NCBI GenBank assembly: GCA_947627425.1
Contig: CANQVZ010000011.1
Location: 1 to 52,638, forward strand
Length of the DNA: 52,638 nucleotides
Origin: an uncultured Clostridia bacterium
Lineage (GTDB): Bacteria > Bacillota > Clostridia > Lachnospirales > CAG-274
Reading direction: 5' to 3'
Both the position numbers and the translations under genes were made by a program. Position 1 is the first letter of the stretch. Each line of letters starts with the position of its first letter. Under the pieces are notes generated by a model. It saw nothing but the letters and a program-made list of their open reading frames with translations. It did no database searches and was not told the DNA's origin. Shown here piece by piece: positions 40,497 to 49,506 of this stretch.

Positions 40497-41848
40497 ACTG
40501 CCTTTCGCCCTTTTACAGAGCCGCGCTCACGGAGGACGGCAGGCTGAGCGAGCTTATACTTGAGGACAAGCACAACACCGTGCTGCCGGGAAATATATAC
40601 GAGGGCAGAATAGAAAGAATTATGCCGTCGGGCTTTGCCTTTGTGGACATAGGCGAAAAGGAGCCGGTGTTTATGCAGCTCGGTAGGGACAATACCATAA
40701 GGGGAATGAAGGTAAAGGGAAATACAGAGCTGCCCGTTCAGGTGATAAAGGAGGGCTATGACGAAAAGCGAGCCGTCGTGTCCGCCGACATAAGCCGAAG
40801 CGGAAAATACTGCGTTGTGATAGACGACGGAAAGAACAGCATAGGTGTGTCCGCCAAGATAACCGATGATGAAAAAAGAGAGGCACTGGCGCAGAGCGTA
40901 AAGGACATCTCGGACAAATTCAGCATAGTCGTGCGCACGGCGGGCAGGGATGCGGATAAGGACGCCGTGTCGGCAGAAGCAAAAAGTCTCTGTGATGAAA
41001 TGGAGGAAATGCTCAAAAGAGCGGAATATACTAAGGCTCCTGCCCTTTTGTACAGAGAGGACAGCCCGCTTTTCAGGCTTTTGAGGGACATAGGCGGAGA
41101 GGACTGCACGGTTCTGACAAACGACGAGCAGGACTATAAAAAAATAAAGGAGCGCTATGCCGATACGGAGCTTTACATGGGCGATATACCGCTTTTTATG
41201 AACTTCGGCATAGAAAAAGAGGTGAACGAGCTTTTCCGCAGAAAGATATGGCTGAGAAGCGGCGGCTACATAGTCATAGATGAAACGGAGGCAATGACCG
41301 TAATAGATGTGAACAGCGGAAAGGCGCAGAATGTGGACAAGCTTTTCAAGATAAACTGCGAGGCGGCAAAGGAAGCCGCAAGGCAGATAAGGCTCAGAAA
41401 TCTGAGCGGTATGATAATAATAGACTTTATAAATATGAAGTCGGGCGAGGAGAAGGAAAGGCTCTATTTTCTGCTCAAGGACGAGCTTAAAAATGACAGA
41501 GTGCGCACTCACATAGTGGGTATGACAGAGCTGGGGCTTATGCAGTTGACAAGGCAGAAGATAAGAAAGCCCCTGAGCAGATATATTTATCACACCTGCC
41601 CCATGTGCGGGGGTCTGGGCGCTATAAAGGAAAAGGAGCTTGTGGCGGATGACATCCTCGCTCAGCTCATAAACATACTTTCAACAGGTTATTATAACGA
41701 GATAACTCTCTCTGCAAATCCCCAAATACTGGAAACGGCGCGCCCCGGACTGGAGGCTCTGGAGAAAAAATACAACGCAAAAATACGGCTGAAACCTATA
41801 AATACGAGCCGTTTTGATTGGTACGAAACAGAGAAAAGTCGAATTTAA
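40472..41848 (+). CDS. rng: Ribonuclease G
   Basis: Endoribonuclease of the RNase E/G family, 458 residues, for rRNA maturation and mRNA turnover. The start MSGRRIYVDCLSPFYRAAL is followed by an S1 domain (GNIYEGRIERIMPSGFAFVDIG). The two catalytic aspartates are in TVIDVNSGK and IIIDFINM, and the Zn-link is CPMCGG. The length is that of the catalytic core with no RNase E scaffold domain. RBS AGGGGGAG ~9 bases upstream. It is the third gene of a coupled operon with the radical SAM pair. The common downstream rplU-rpmA genes are absent. Confidence 0.95.
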   Translation: MSGRRIYVDCLSPFYRAALTEDGRLSELILEDKHNTVLPGNIYEGRIERIMPSGFAFVDIGEKEPVFMQLGRDNTIRGMKVKGNTELPVQVIKEGYDEKRAVVSADISRSGKYCVVIDDGKNSIGVSAKITDDEKREALAQSVKDISDKFSIVVRTAGRDADKDAVSAEAKSLCDEMEEMLKRAEYTKAPALLYREDSPLFRLLRDIGGEDCTVLTNDEQDYKKIKERYADTELYMGDIPLFMNFGIEKEVNELFRRKIWLRSGGYIVIDETEAMTVIDVNSGKAQNVDKLFKINCEAAKEAARQIRLRNLSGMIIIDFINMKSGEEKERLYFLLKDELKNDRVRTHIVGMTELGLMQLTRQKIRKPLSRYIYHTCPMCGGLGAIKEKELVADDILAQLINILSTGYYNEITLSANPQILETARPGLEALEKKYNAKIRLKPINTSRFDWYETEKSRI

Positions 41849-41960
41849 GGCAGTTTTACTTGACAAGTAACAAAAAAAGTAATAAAATAAGTATGTAGCA
41901 CTAAGGACGTATGTATATGTGCATTATTACATATGCCCTTTACTCAAGTTTAAAGTAATC

Positions 41961-42000
41961 AGAAATTCAATCCTTAATTAGCTGCTAAGGATTGGTTTCT
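41961..42000 (+). terminator. Hairpin between rng and rny
   Basis: CAATCCTTA and TAAGGATTG pair, extended by AGAAA/TTTCT, with a T-rich tail (CTTTACTTTATTTG). Probably ends rng transcripts; nothing else is seen in 41849-42066. Confidence 0.55.
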
Positions 42001-42071
42001 GCTTTACTTTATTTGTATGTAAAAATAAATATCCCCCTCGGGATATATGAACTTTGACAATTAAATAGGAG

Positions 42072-43655
42072 GTGTTCAGACTGGATACGTTAACTTTGAT
42101 CTGGTTAGGTATCGTCGTTGCTTCCGTTTTGATTTCGTTGATAATAGGTATATTTATAGGTAAATATATCAGAAAGAAGTTTGCCGAGGCAGAGATCGGT
42201 TCAGCCGAGAGAGAAGCCGAAAGCATAAAGCTTGAAGCCAGAAAGGCCGCTGAGGCCGCCAAAAAGGAAATGCTCCTTGAGGCAAAGGAAGAAGCGCTCA
42301 AGACAAAGAATGAAGTTGAAAAGGAATGTAAGGACAGAAAAAACGAGGTACAGCGCCTTGAAAAAAGGATCACTCAGAAGGAGGACGCCATAGACAAAAA
42401 GACCGCCTCTCTCGAAAAGAAAGAGGAACAGCTCAACTCCAAGCTCGAAGCGGCAGAGCAGAAGCACAAGGAGATAGAAGCTCTCAGAGAAAAGCAGCTT
42501 AAGGAGCTTGAGAGGATATCGGGTCTTACAACGGAGGAGGCAAAGGTTTACATCCTCGAAAGCGTCAAGGATGAGGTAAAGCACGAAACTGCTGTTATGA
42601 TCAAGGAAATGGAGGCCGCTGCAAAGGCAGAGGCGGACAAGAATGCGAAGGAAATAATAGCCGACGCCATTCAGCGCTGTGCGGCAGACCATGTTGCGGA
42701 AACAACTGTGTCTGTGGTGAACCTGCCCAATGACGAAATGAAGGGCAGAATAATAGGACGAGAGGGAAGAAATATAAGAACTCTCGAACAATTGACAGGC
42801 ATTAACTTTATTATCGATGATACACCGGAGGCTGTCATATTGTCAGGCTTCGGAGCGCTTAAGCGTGAGATAGCGCGTATAGCTCTCGAAAAGCTCATAA
42901 TAGACGGCAGAGTACATCCGGGAAGAATAGAGGAAATGGTTGACAAGGCCAGGACGGAAGTCGAGGCCGCTATTAAAGAGGCAGGAGATAATGCTACATT
43001 TGAAACTGGTGTTCATGGTCTCCACCCCGAATTGGTTCGTCTTTTAGGTAAGATGAAATACAGAACAAGTTATGGACAAAATGTGTTACAGCATTCCATA
43101 GAGGTTTCCCATTTATGCGGTGTCATGGCTGCGGAGCTGGGCGAGGATGTTACCCTTGCCAAAAGAGCGGGTCTGCTTCATGACATAGGCAAAGCTATAG
43201 ATCAGGATATGGAAGGCACCCATATCGAGCTTGGAGCTGCGCTGTGCAGAAAGTATAAGGAGTCGGCTACAGTCATTAATGCTGTTGAGGCGCATCACGG
43301 AGATGTGGAGCCCAAGAGCATCATTGCTGTATTGGTGCAGGCTGCCGATGCTATATCTGCTGCCAGACCGGGAGCCAGAAGTGAAACTCTTGAAACATAT
43401 ATCAAACGTTTGCAGTCGCTTGAGGGCATTGCAGACTCATTCAGCGGAGTTGAAAAATCGTTCGCAATTCAGGCAGGCCGTGAGTTGCGAGTTATGATAG
43501 TACCCGAAAAGGTATCTGATGATGATATGGTTTTGATGGCAAGAGATATTGCCAAGAAGATCGAAAATGAGCTCGAATATCCGGGCAATATTAAAGTAAA
43601 TCTCATTAGAGAAACCAGGGCGGTCGAATACGCCAAATCTTCTAAAGCCAATTAA
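42072..43655 (+). CDS. rny: Ribonuclease Y
   Basis: Membrane-anchored endoribonuclease that starts mRNA decay in Firmicutes, 527 residues. One N-terminal membrane helix ([21 protein letters not shown]), a long Glu/Lys coiled coil (~35-190), a KH domain ([20 protein letters not shown]) and the HD domain ([17 protein letters not shown]) are in the family order. The start is unusual: the GTG at 42072 is part of the AGGAGGTG ribosome site, while a CTG at 42081 lies 8 bases after it at ideal spacing. Either may be used; the coordinates use GTG. Terminator follows. Confidence 0.94.
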   Translation: MFRLDTLTLIWLGIVVASVLISLIIGIFIGKYIRKKFAEAEIGSAEREAESIKLEARKAAEAAKKEMLLEAKEEALKTKNEVEKECKDRKNEVQRLEKRITQKEDAIDKKTASLEKKEEQLNSKLEAAEQKHKEIEALREKQLKELERISGLTTEEAKVYILESVKDEVKHETAVMIKEMEAAAKAEADKNAKEIIADAIQRCAADHVAETTVSVVNLPNDEMKGRIIGREGRNIRTLEQLTGINFIIDDTPEAVILSGFGALKREIARIALEKLIIDGRVHPGRIEEMVDKARTEVEAAIKEAGDNATFETGVHGLHPELVRLLGKMKYRTSYGQNVLQHSIEVSHLCGVMAAELGEDVTLAKRAGLLHDIGKAIDQDMEGTHIELGAALCRKYKESATVINAVEAHHGDVEPKSIIAVLVQAADAISAARPGARSETLETYIKRLQSLEGIADSFSGVEKSFAIQAGRELRVMIVPEKVSDDDMVLMARDIAKKIENELEYPGNIKVNLIRETRAVEYAKSSKAN

Positions 43656-43665
43656 TTTTAAAAAT

Positions 43666-43698
43666 AAAAGAAGCCGAAAGCTATCGGCTTCTTTTTTT
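43666..43698 (+). terminator. Intrinsic terminator of rny
   Basis: AAAAGAAGCCGA and TCGGCTTCTTTT pair around AAGCTA, followed by more T. It also lies just beyond the clpB stop on the other strand and may serve both. Confidence 0.9.
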
Positions 43699-43705
43699 GT
43701 TTTGT

Positions 43706-46309
43706 TTATTCGGCTTTGGCGCAGAGCCTTCCGTCCTCGCAGTCTATTGTTATCACACTCCCGCTTTGAAGGTTGCCCGCTATTATCATTCTGCCCACAA
43801 GCGTTTCCACATTGGACTGTATGAATCTTCTGAGCGGTCTTGCGCCATAAACGGGATCATAGCCATTGTCTATGATGTAGTCCCTTGCCGCCTGAGTTAT
43901 GCTTATGGATATCTGCCTGCGCTCTATCCTTCTGTTGAGGTCGTCAAGCATAAGGTCGGCAACGGAGCCTATCTCTGCCTTTGAGAGAGGCTTATAGAAC
44001 ACTATCTCGTCAAGCCTGTTGAGGAATTCGGGGCGGAAGGAGGTCTTTAAAAGTCCCTCCACCTGCGACCTTGCTTCGTCACTTATGGTGTTGTCGCTCT
44101 GTATTCCCTCAAGGATGTATTCCGAGCCTAGGTTCGAGGTCAATATTATGATGGTATTCTTAAAGTCCACCGTTCTGCCCTGCGAATCCGTTATCCTGCC
44201 GTCGTCAAGCACCTGCAAAAGCACATTGAACACATCGGGATGCGCCTTTTCTATCTCGTCAAAGAGCACTACCGAATAGGGCTTTCTCCTGACAGCCTCC
44301 GTGAGCTGTCCGCCCTCCTCATAGCCCACATATCCCGGAGGCGCGCCTATGAGCCTTGATACGCTGTATTTCTCCATATACTCCGACATATCTATGCGCA
44401 CTATGTTCTTTTCGTCGTCAAAGAGTGCTTCGGCAAGAGCCTTTGCAAGCTCTGTTTTGCCCACGCCCGTGGGACCTAAGAAAAGGAATGAGCCTATCGG
44501 TCTGTCGGGGTCCTGTATGCCCGCTCTGGAGCGGATTATGGCTTCGCATACCTTCTCTACCGCCTCGTCCTGACCTATTACCCTCTTGTGGAGTATGCTG
44601 TCGAGGCTAAGGAGCTTCTGCCTTTCGCCCTCTACGAGCTTTGACACGGGTATACCCGTCCATCTGCCCACTATCTTGGCTATTTCTTCCTCCGTTACCT
44701 TATCTCTTAATATGCGGTTTTCGCCCGAGCCGTGCTCGCCCTTTTTCTCCTCCTCCTCAAGCTGTCTTGTAAGCTCGGGGAGCTTGCCGTATTTGAGCTT
44801 GGCTGCCTCGTCAAGGTCGTAGTTCCTCTCGGCGCGCTCTATGTCCTTTGTGACCTCCTCTATCTGCTTTCTCAGATTCTGCACCTTGTTGATGTCGGAC
44901 ATCTCGTTTTCCCACTGTGCCTTGAGCGATGCAAACTCCGCTCTCAGCTCTGCAAGCTCCTTCTGCACTCTTTCAAGCTGTTCTGCCGAAAGCTTGTCGT
45001 CCTCTTTTTTGAGCGCAGCCTCCTCTATCTCGTGCTGCATTATTTTTCTGGAGATCTCGTCAAGCTCCGTGGGCATGGAGTTCATTTCCGTCTTTATGGT
45101 GGCGCACGCCTCGTCTACAAGGTCTATTGCCTTGTCGGGAAGAAATCTGTCGGTTATATATCTGTTTGAAAGCGTAGCCGCCGCAATAAGCGCCTGGTCC
45201 TGTATCTTTACGCCGTGATATACCTCATATCTTTCCTTTAAGCCTCTCAATATGGAAATGGTGTCCTCAACGGTCGGCTCGTCTACCATTACGGGCTGGA
45301 AACGCCTTTCAAGAGCGGCGTCCTTTTCTATATACTGTCTGTACTCATTGAGCGTTGTGGCGCCTATACAGTGGAGTTCGCCCCTTGCAAGCATGGGCTT
45401 AAGCAGGTTGCCCGCGTCCATTGCACCCTGTGTCTTTCCTGCGCCCACTATGGTGTGGAGCTCGTCAATGAACATTATTATCCTGCCCTCGGACTTCTTT
45501 ACCTCCTGCAAAACGGCTTTGAGCCTTTCCTCAAATTCGCCCTGGTACTTTGCGCCCGCTATGAGAGCGCCCATGTCAAGCGAGAATATTCGCCTGTCCT
45601 TTATGTTATCGGGCACATCGCCCTTGACTATTCTCAGAGCAAGTCCCTCGGCAATTGCCGTCTTGCCCACGCCGGGTTCGCCTATAAGCACGGGGTTGTT
45701 CTTTGTCTTTCTGGAAAGTATCCTTATTACATTCCTTATCTCGGAATCCCTGCCTATCACGGGGTCGAGCTTTCCTCTCTCCGCCATTGACACAAGGTCC
45801 TGTCCGTACTTGTTGAGCACGTCATAGGTGGATTCGGGATTGTCCGTTGTTACTCTTGTGTTGCCTCTCACGGACTTGAGCGCAGTGAGAAATCTGTCCT
45901 CCGTGACACCGAAGGTCTTGAAAATTTCCTTTATCCTTGCGTCGGGGGACTTTATAAGTCCAAGCATTATGTGCTCTACCGATATATAGTCGTCGCCCAT
46001 TGCCTCGGCTGTTTTTTCTGCACTCACAAGAGCCTTGTCCACATCCTGCGATATATATATCTTTCCCTGTTCTCTTGCGCCTCCGCCTATCTTGGGCAGA
46101 GCCTCAACGGCTTTTTTAGCCTCAAGACCTATGCTGCCTATGTCTATGCCCATTTTAATAAAGAGCTGAGAACATACGCCTCCGTCCTGCGTTATGAGTG
46201 CCGAGAGTATGTGCGCCTGCTCTATCTGCTGATTGCTGTTCTCCACGGCGAGTGTCTGAGCAAGCTGCATTGCTTCAAGCGATTTCTGCGTCATTTTATT
46301 CATATTCAT
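43706..46309 (-). CDS. clpB: ClpB disaggregase chaperone
   Basis: Hexameric AAA+ chaperone that pulls proteins out of aggregates with DnaK, 867 residues. The start at 46309 has GGGGAG 7 bases upstream. The order is: Clp N-domain ([19 protein letters not shown]), NBD1 with Walker [11 protein letters not shown] and Walker [11 protein letters not shown], a middle coiled coil of ~120 residues that distinguishes ClpB from ClpC, NBD2 with [13 protein letters not shown] and [12 protein letters not shown], and the C-terminal [10 protein letters not shown] sensor. No CIRCE operator was seen in the 48 bases before it; control may come from further upstream. Confidence 0.96.
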   Translation of the reverse strand: MNMNKMTQKSLEAMQLAQTLAVENSNQQIEQAHILSALITQDGGVCSQLFIKMGIDIGSIGLEAKKAVEALPKIGGGAREQGKIYISQDVDKALVSAEKTAEAMGDDYISVEHIMLGLIKSPDARIKEIFKTFGVTEDRFLTALKSVRGNTRVTTDNPESTYDVLNKYGQDLVSMAERGKLDPVIGRDSEIRNVIRILSRKTKNNPVLIGEPGVGKTAIAEGLALRIVKGDVPDNIKDRRIFSLDMGALIAGAKYQGEFEERLKAVLQEVKKSEGRIIMFIDELHTIVGAGKTQGAMDAGNLLKPMLARGELHCIGATTLNEYRQYIEKDAALERRFQPVMVDEPTVEDTISILRGLKERYEVYHGVKIQDQALIAAATLSNRYITDRFLPDKAIDLVDEACATIKTEMNSMPTELDEISRKIMQHEIEEAALKKEDDKLSAEQLERVQKELAELRAEFASLKAQWENEMSDINKVQNLRKQIEEVTKDIERAERNYDLDEAAKLKYGKLPELTRQLEEEEKKGEHGSGENRILRDKVTEEEIAKIVGRWTGIPVSKLVEGERQKLLSLDSILHKRVIGQDEAVEKVCEAIIRSRAGIQDPDRPIGSFLFLGPTGVGKTELAKALAEALFDDEKNIVRIDMSEYMEKYSVSRLIGAPPGYVGYEEGGQLTEAVRRKPYSVVLFDEIEKAHPDVFNVLLQVLDDGRITDSQGRTVDFKNTIIILTSNLGSEYILEGIQSDNTISDEARSQVEGLLKTSFRPEFLNRLDEIVFYKPLSKAEIGSVADLMLDDLNRRIERRQISISITQAARDYIIDNGYDPVYGARPLRRFIQSNVETLVGRMIIAGNLQSGSVITIDCEDGRLCAKAE

Positions 46310-46357
46310 ATACAACTCCCCTTTCTCTGCGTAGCAGTGAAAAAAACTTAAACATTA

Positions 46358-46990
46358 TCATATCTTAAAAGAACATCTGCTGTAAAAATTGATATATTCC
46401 TTCTCTATATTCTCTATACTCTCTCCCGCAAAATACATCTTCATTATCTTGTCAAAGCCCGTTATGTATGCCGATATCAGCTCTCCTATCTGATTTTCGT
46501 CATAGCTTTCGTCGGGCAGATTGAGTACCCTCACATACTTGCCCGCAGACTTTTCGTAGGCGGTTTCAAAGTCCAGATATTTTGCCTCCAGAGCGTTCCA
46601 TAAGTCTATAAATCGGTCAAGCTCGGTAAGCAGTATGGAATTTTGCGTTCTGAAAACAACTCTCAGCTCGCCCTGCGCCTTGTTTCCGTTTTTGTTGAGC
46701 ACAACGGAATACTTCACGCTTGGGTTGTACTTGTATTTAAAAGAACTCTTTATCATAAGCGAGCTGTCGCCCGAGCCCGCCATTATCCTGAACACATCCT
46801 TACCGTTTATTATATCCTCCACCGTGTCCAGAATATTCCTTATGTGCTGTTCGGGAGTGATGTACGCCACCTTTTCCGCAAGTATGCGGTTTATCATATT
46901 CGATCGATTGGTGCCAAGCCTGTACGCCATCTCGTCCACAGCCTCCACAACAGCGTCATTCAGAACTATGCTGTATACACTTTTACTCAT
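46358..46990 (-). CDS. Ribbon-helix-helix protein, function unknown
   Basis: Protein of 210 residues. The first ~45 residues look like a CopG/Arc-type ribbon-helix-helix: VYSIVLNDAVVEAVDEMAYRLGTNRSNMINRIL, split by its strand and two helices. The rest (~165 residues) is unfamiliar, with beta strands (KYSVVLNKNGNKAQGELRVVF) and acidic helices. The start at 46990 follows AGAGGTGATAAAG. It has its own promoter, diverges from the AlbA_2-type regulator at 47188 and lies 48 bases before clpB on the same strand, so it may read through into clpB. It is probably a DNA-binding regulator; the target is unknown. Confidence 0.75.
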   Translation of the reverse strand: MSKSVYSIVLNDAVVEAVDEMAYRLGTNRSNMINRILAEKVAYITPEQHIRNILDTVEDIINGKDVFRIMAGSGDSSLMIKSSFKYKYNPSVKYSVVLNKNGNKAQGELRVVFRTQNSILLTELDRFIDLWNALEAKYLDFETAYEKSAGKYVRVLNLPDESYDENQIGELISAYITGFDKIMKMYFAGESIENIEKEYINFYSRCSFKI

Positions 46991-47011
46991 CTTTATCACC
47001 TCTTTAATGAT

Positions 47012-47040
47012 ATTGTAGCACCACTTTAATAATTTGTCAA
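47012..47040 (-). promoter_or_regulatory. Promoter of the ribbon-helix-helix gene
   Basis: On the minus strand TTGACA (47040-47035), 17 bases, TACAAT (47017-47012). Confidence 0.7.
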
Positions 47041-47134
47041 TACTTTTATATAAAATATTTTGCAAATTTTAAAATATGCTCTCGGCTCTGTATTTTTGGG
47101 CAATAATATATATAACGGGGTAATTATTTTTTTA

Positions 47135-47163
47135 TTGAAAAATGCGGTATATTTTTATATAAT
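47135..47163 (+). promoter_or_regulatory. Promoter of the AlbA_2-type regulator gene
   Basis: TTGAAA at 47135-47140, 17 bases, TATAAT at 47158-47163, 24 bases before the start codon, which leaves a very short leader. Confidence 0.65.
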
Positions 47164-47187
47164 GTAAGTAAGAACGGAGGTGGCAAT

Positions 47188-48669
47188 ATGCTGTATGAGA
47201 GCGACAGAGTTGAATTTAAAAGAGAATTGACGGATAAGCTTGAAAGAGAAATAGTTGCTTTTCTTAACAACAGAGAAGGCGGCGTTCTTTATATAGGGCT
47301 TGATGACAACGCAAGACCCGTAGGACTTGAAAATGCGGACGAATTGCAGCTTAAGATTGCCGACAAAATAAAAAACAACATTATGCCTTCAACACTGGGA
47401 CTTTTTGACATTGTTACGGAATTTATGGAGGATAAACCCGTTATAAAGGTAATAGTATCCAGCGGACTGGAAAAGCCCTATTACATCAGAAGCAAGGGTA
47501 TGTCGCCGAGCGGCTGCTATATGCGAATAGGCACATCCACTCAGCCTATGACCACATCCGTTATAGATGAATTTTATTCCAGAAGGATACACACAACGCT
47601 CAGAAATGTTCCTGCGCCAAGGCAGGATCTGTCGTTTGCTCAGCTTAAAATATATTATCAGGAAAACAAGCTTGAACTCAACTCAAGGTTTGCGGACAGT
47701 CTTGAATTATATACGCCCGACCGTGAATATAACTATGTGGCATATCTGCTGGCAGATGAAAATGCCGTGTCCATAAAGGTGGCTAAATACGCCGGTACGG
47801 ATAAGGTAGAGCTTACAGAAAACGAAGAATATGGCTATTGCTCCCTTGTAAAAGCGGCTTACAAGGTATTGGACAAAATGACGATAGAAAACACCACAAA
47901 GGCAAAAATAACGAGCGGCAAAAGGCTTGAAAGCAACCTCGTTGAGGCAATACCGCTCAGAGAAGCAATAATAAACGCTATCGTACACAACGACTATTCC
48001 AAAGAAATACCGCCTGTTTTTGAGATATTCAGCGACAGGATAGAGATAACCTCATACGGCGGTCTGCTTCACGGACAAAATACGGATGACTTTTTCAGCT
48101 GTAGCAGTATGCCCCGCAACAGAGAGCTTATGAGAGTTTTCAAGGACATAGGTCTTGTGGAGCAGCTTGGTTCGGGCATGAGCAGGATATTGAGCTATTA
48201 TGGCAGAAATATATTTGATATAACGGAGCATTTTATAAGAGTAATATTCCCATTTAAAACTGCCGAAAACAGTGCCAAAAATAAGAATGGCACCAAAACC
48301 GAAAATGGCACCAAAGTTGGCACCAAAACCGGCAAAGATGGCACCAAACTTGACACTAAAAATGGTGCCAAAAACGAAAATGGCACCAAACTTGACGCTA
48401 AAAACAGTGCCAAAAATGAAAATGGCACCAAAAATGGCACCAATAAAAATAATAAGGACAAGGATGCGACCAATATACAGAGAATATTTGATAAGATAAG
48501 CTCCGAGCCTGACATAACGATCCAAAGGCTTAGTGATGAACTGAAATTGAGCAAGAGGACAATAAACAGATGTGTAAAGAGATTAAAGGATGACAACATC
48601 ATTGTGCGCGAAGGTTCAAACAGGAAGGGATATTGGCTTATCACAAGCGATAAAAAAACAATTATGTAA
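47188..48669 (+). CDS. Schlafen/AlbA_2-domain regulator with GHKL-like ATPase part and C-terminal HTH
   Basis: Protein of 493 residues. Residues 1-115 are an AlbA_2/Schlafen-like domain (ESDRVEFKRELTDKLEREIVAFLNNREGGVLYIGLDD). Residues ~245-355 match the ATP-binding C-terminal part seen with AlbA_2 (REAIINAIVHNDYS; FEIFSDRIEITSYGG; EQLGSGMSRIL). Residues ~362-432 are a low-complexity NGTK-rich linker made by DNA repeats. Residues ~440-490 are a helix-turn-helix (ITIQRLSDELKLSKRTINRCVKRLKDD). Such proteins are called transcriptional regulators, though few are tested. RBS ACGGAGGTGGCAAT. Divergent from the ribbon-helix-helix gene; terminator follows. Confidence 0.88.
   Translation: MLYESDRVEFKRELTDKLEREIVAFLNNREGGVLYIGLDDNARPVGLENADELQLKIADKIKNNIMPSTLGLFDIVTEFMEDKPVIKVIVSSGLEKPYYIRSKGMSPSGCYMRIGTSTQPMTTSVIDEFYSRRIHTTLRNVPAPRQDLSFAQLKIYYQENKLELNSRFADSLELYTPDREYNYVAYLLADENAVSIKVAKYAGTDKVELTENEEYGYCSLVKAAYKVLDKMTIENTTKAKITSGKRLESNLVEAIPLREAIINAIVHNDYSKEIPPVFEIFSDRIEITSYGGLLHGQNTDDFFSCSSMPRNRELMRVFKDIGLVEQLGSGMSRILSYYGRNIFDITEHFIRVIFPFKTAENSAKNKNGTKTENGTKVGTKTGKDGTKLDTKNGAKNENGTKLDAKNSAKNENGTKNGTNKNNKDKDATNIQRIFDKISSEPDITIQRLSDELKLSKRTINRCVKRLKDDNIIVREGSNRKGYWLITSDKKTIM
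48268..48450 (+). repeat. In-frame tandem repeats, unit around AATGGCACCAAA
   Basis: AATGGCACCAAA and close variants (GATGGCACCAAA, AATGGTGCCAAA, AACAGTGCCAAA) recur about ten times at 12-24 base spacing and encode N-G-T-K and (N/D)-A-K units. All spacings keep the reading frame, so length changes would alter the linker and not break the protein. Confidence 0.8.
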
Positions 48670-48672
48670 ATC

Positions 48673-48703
48673 AAAAAAACCCGCTTTTCGGCGGGCTTTT
48701 TTT
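48673..48703 (+). terminator. Intrinsic terminator between the convergent regulator and terminase genes
   Basis: CCCGC and GCGGG pair around TTTTCG, flanked by A7 on the left and T8 on the right, so it works in both directions. Confidence 0.85.
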
Positions 48704-49084
48704 TCACTCCCTCACATCATCGCATATCACGATGGGGCGCGGTATTTCCTCCTCATCAATATCCATCTTGCTTTCCTTATTTATGCCGTAGTGGCGGCAG
48801 AGTATTTCGGCTGCCTTCATGCGCTGTGTGGAGTTTGTGTCCTCCTCGCCTCGCATCACCCTTTTGAGATAGTCTATTATCTCCTCAGATGGGCTGTCGG
48901 GCTCCGTCTCGTCCGTCACGGCAGGGCGTATTTTTTCCTTTATATAGGCTTGTACATCCTCTTTTTCAAAAAACGACTTATATTTCTTTGCATAGTCATC
49001 CGAATATCCCGCGTCCTTAAGCGCCTGTCTGCCGTCTGCCGTAGCTATGAATATATCCGCCGCCTTTATTTGTCTTTCATTCAA
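48704..49084 (-). CDS. Phage terminase small subunit-like protein (orphan)
   Basis: Protein of 126 residues like the DNA-recognition small subunit of phage terminases (Terminase_2 type): NERQIKAADIFIATADGRQALKDAGYS, where the helix-turn-helix resembles the N-A-T-Q-A-A-x-x-A-G-Y-S pattern, then DVQAYIKEKI, and an acidic C-terminus. The start is TTG 49084, with GGGAGG 8 bases upstream; the GTG at 49093 lies inside that site. No large subunit, portal, capsid or integrase gene is in the window, so this is not a prophage but an isolated domesticated or relic gene. Confidence 0.78.
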   Translation of the reverse strand: MNERQIKAADIFIATADGRQALKDAGYSDDYAKKYKSFFEKEDVQAYIKEKIRPAVTDETEPDSPSEEIIDYLKRVMRGEEDTNSTQRMKAAEILCRHYGINKESKMDIDEEEIPRPIVICDDVRE

Positions 49085-49266
49085 TGCGTTCACCTCCCTG
49101 TGCTTTTGTATAACACAATATGAGCGCCAAAGGGTGACATTTTTTTATTGATTTTCCGTCCGAGCCTGCCGTAGGACATTGTTTTTTCGCCCCAAATATT
49201 AAGAATTCTGTAAAAAATGGCTAATTTTTTATTAAATAAAAAACAAAAACTGTTGAAAATTTATGA

Positions 49267-49295
49267 TTGACATTCAAAAACCAAAGTGCTATACT
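49267..49295 (+). promoter_or_regulatory. Promoter of the amt leader
   Basis: TTGACA at 49267-49272, 17 bases, TATACT at 49290-49295. Transcription would start at about 49302, exactly at the first leader hairpin. The stretch 49085-49266 before it shows no gene. Confidence 0.75.
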
Positions 49296-49303
49296 GTTCA
49301 TAA

Positions 49304-49433
49304 GCAAAGATGCTATGGATAGACCCGGGTTATCCATAGCATCTTTGCATTTACGGAAAAATGCCATAGAGTTTATGGCACAGTGAGTACGGACTGCGGC
49401 AGAATAATGACATTTATATATAATGTCTGCCGC
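49304..49433 (+). promoter_or_regulatory. amt leader: three hairpins
   Basis: Hairpin I: GCAAAGATGCTATGGATA (49304-49321) pairs perfectly, 18 bases, with 49331-49348 around GACCCGGGT. Hairpin II: TGCCATA/TATGGCA (49362-49380), loop GAGTT. Hairpin III: GCGGCA with TGCCGC and GACATT with AATGTC (49396-49433). A terminator hairpin follows. The series looks like a transcription-attenuation leader. Confidence 0.7.
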
Positions 49434-49436
49434 TCA

Positions 49437-49490
49437 AGCGATGCAAGGAGGCTTCGGAGTTGAAGCTCGATGTGTCGCTATTTTTGTTTT
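49437..49490 (+). terminator. Leader terminator (attenuator) before amt
   Basis: AGCGA (49437) pairs with TCGCT (49475-49479) and GAG-G-CTTC with GAAGCTC around the hexaloop GGAGTT, followed by ATTTTTGTTTT. It ends 16 bases before the amt start codon, so it must be bypassed for expression. Confidence 0.7.
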
Positions 49491-49506
49491 ATAGGGAGGA
49501 ATTAAT

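Noticed and set aside
41849..42066. tRNA gene between rng and rny
   Set aside because: The stem-loop there lacks a TTCGA arm, an anticodon arm and an acceptor stem; it reads as a terminator hairpin.
48704..49084. Prophage
   Set aside because: Only a terminase small subunit-like gene is present; no capsid, portal, tail or integrase genes lie within 20 kb.
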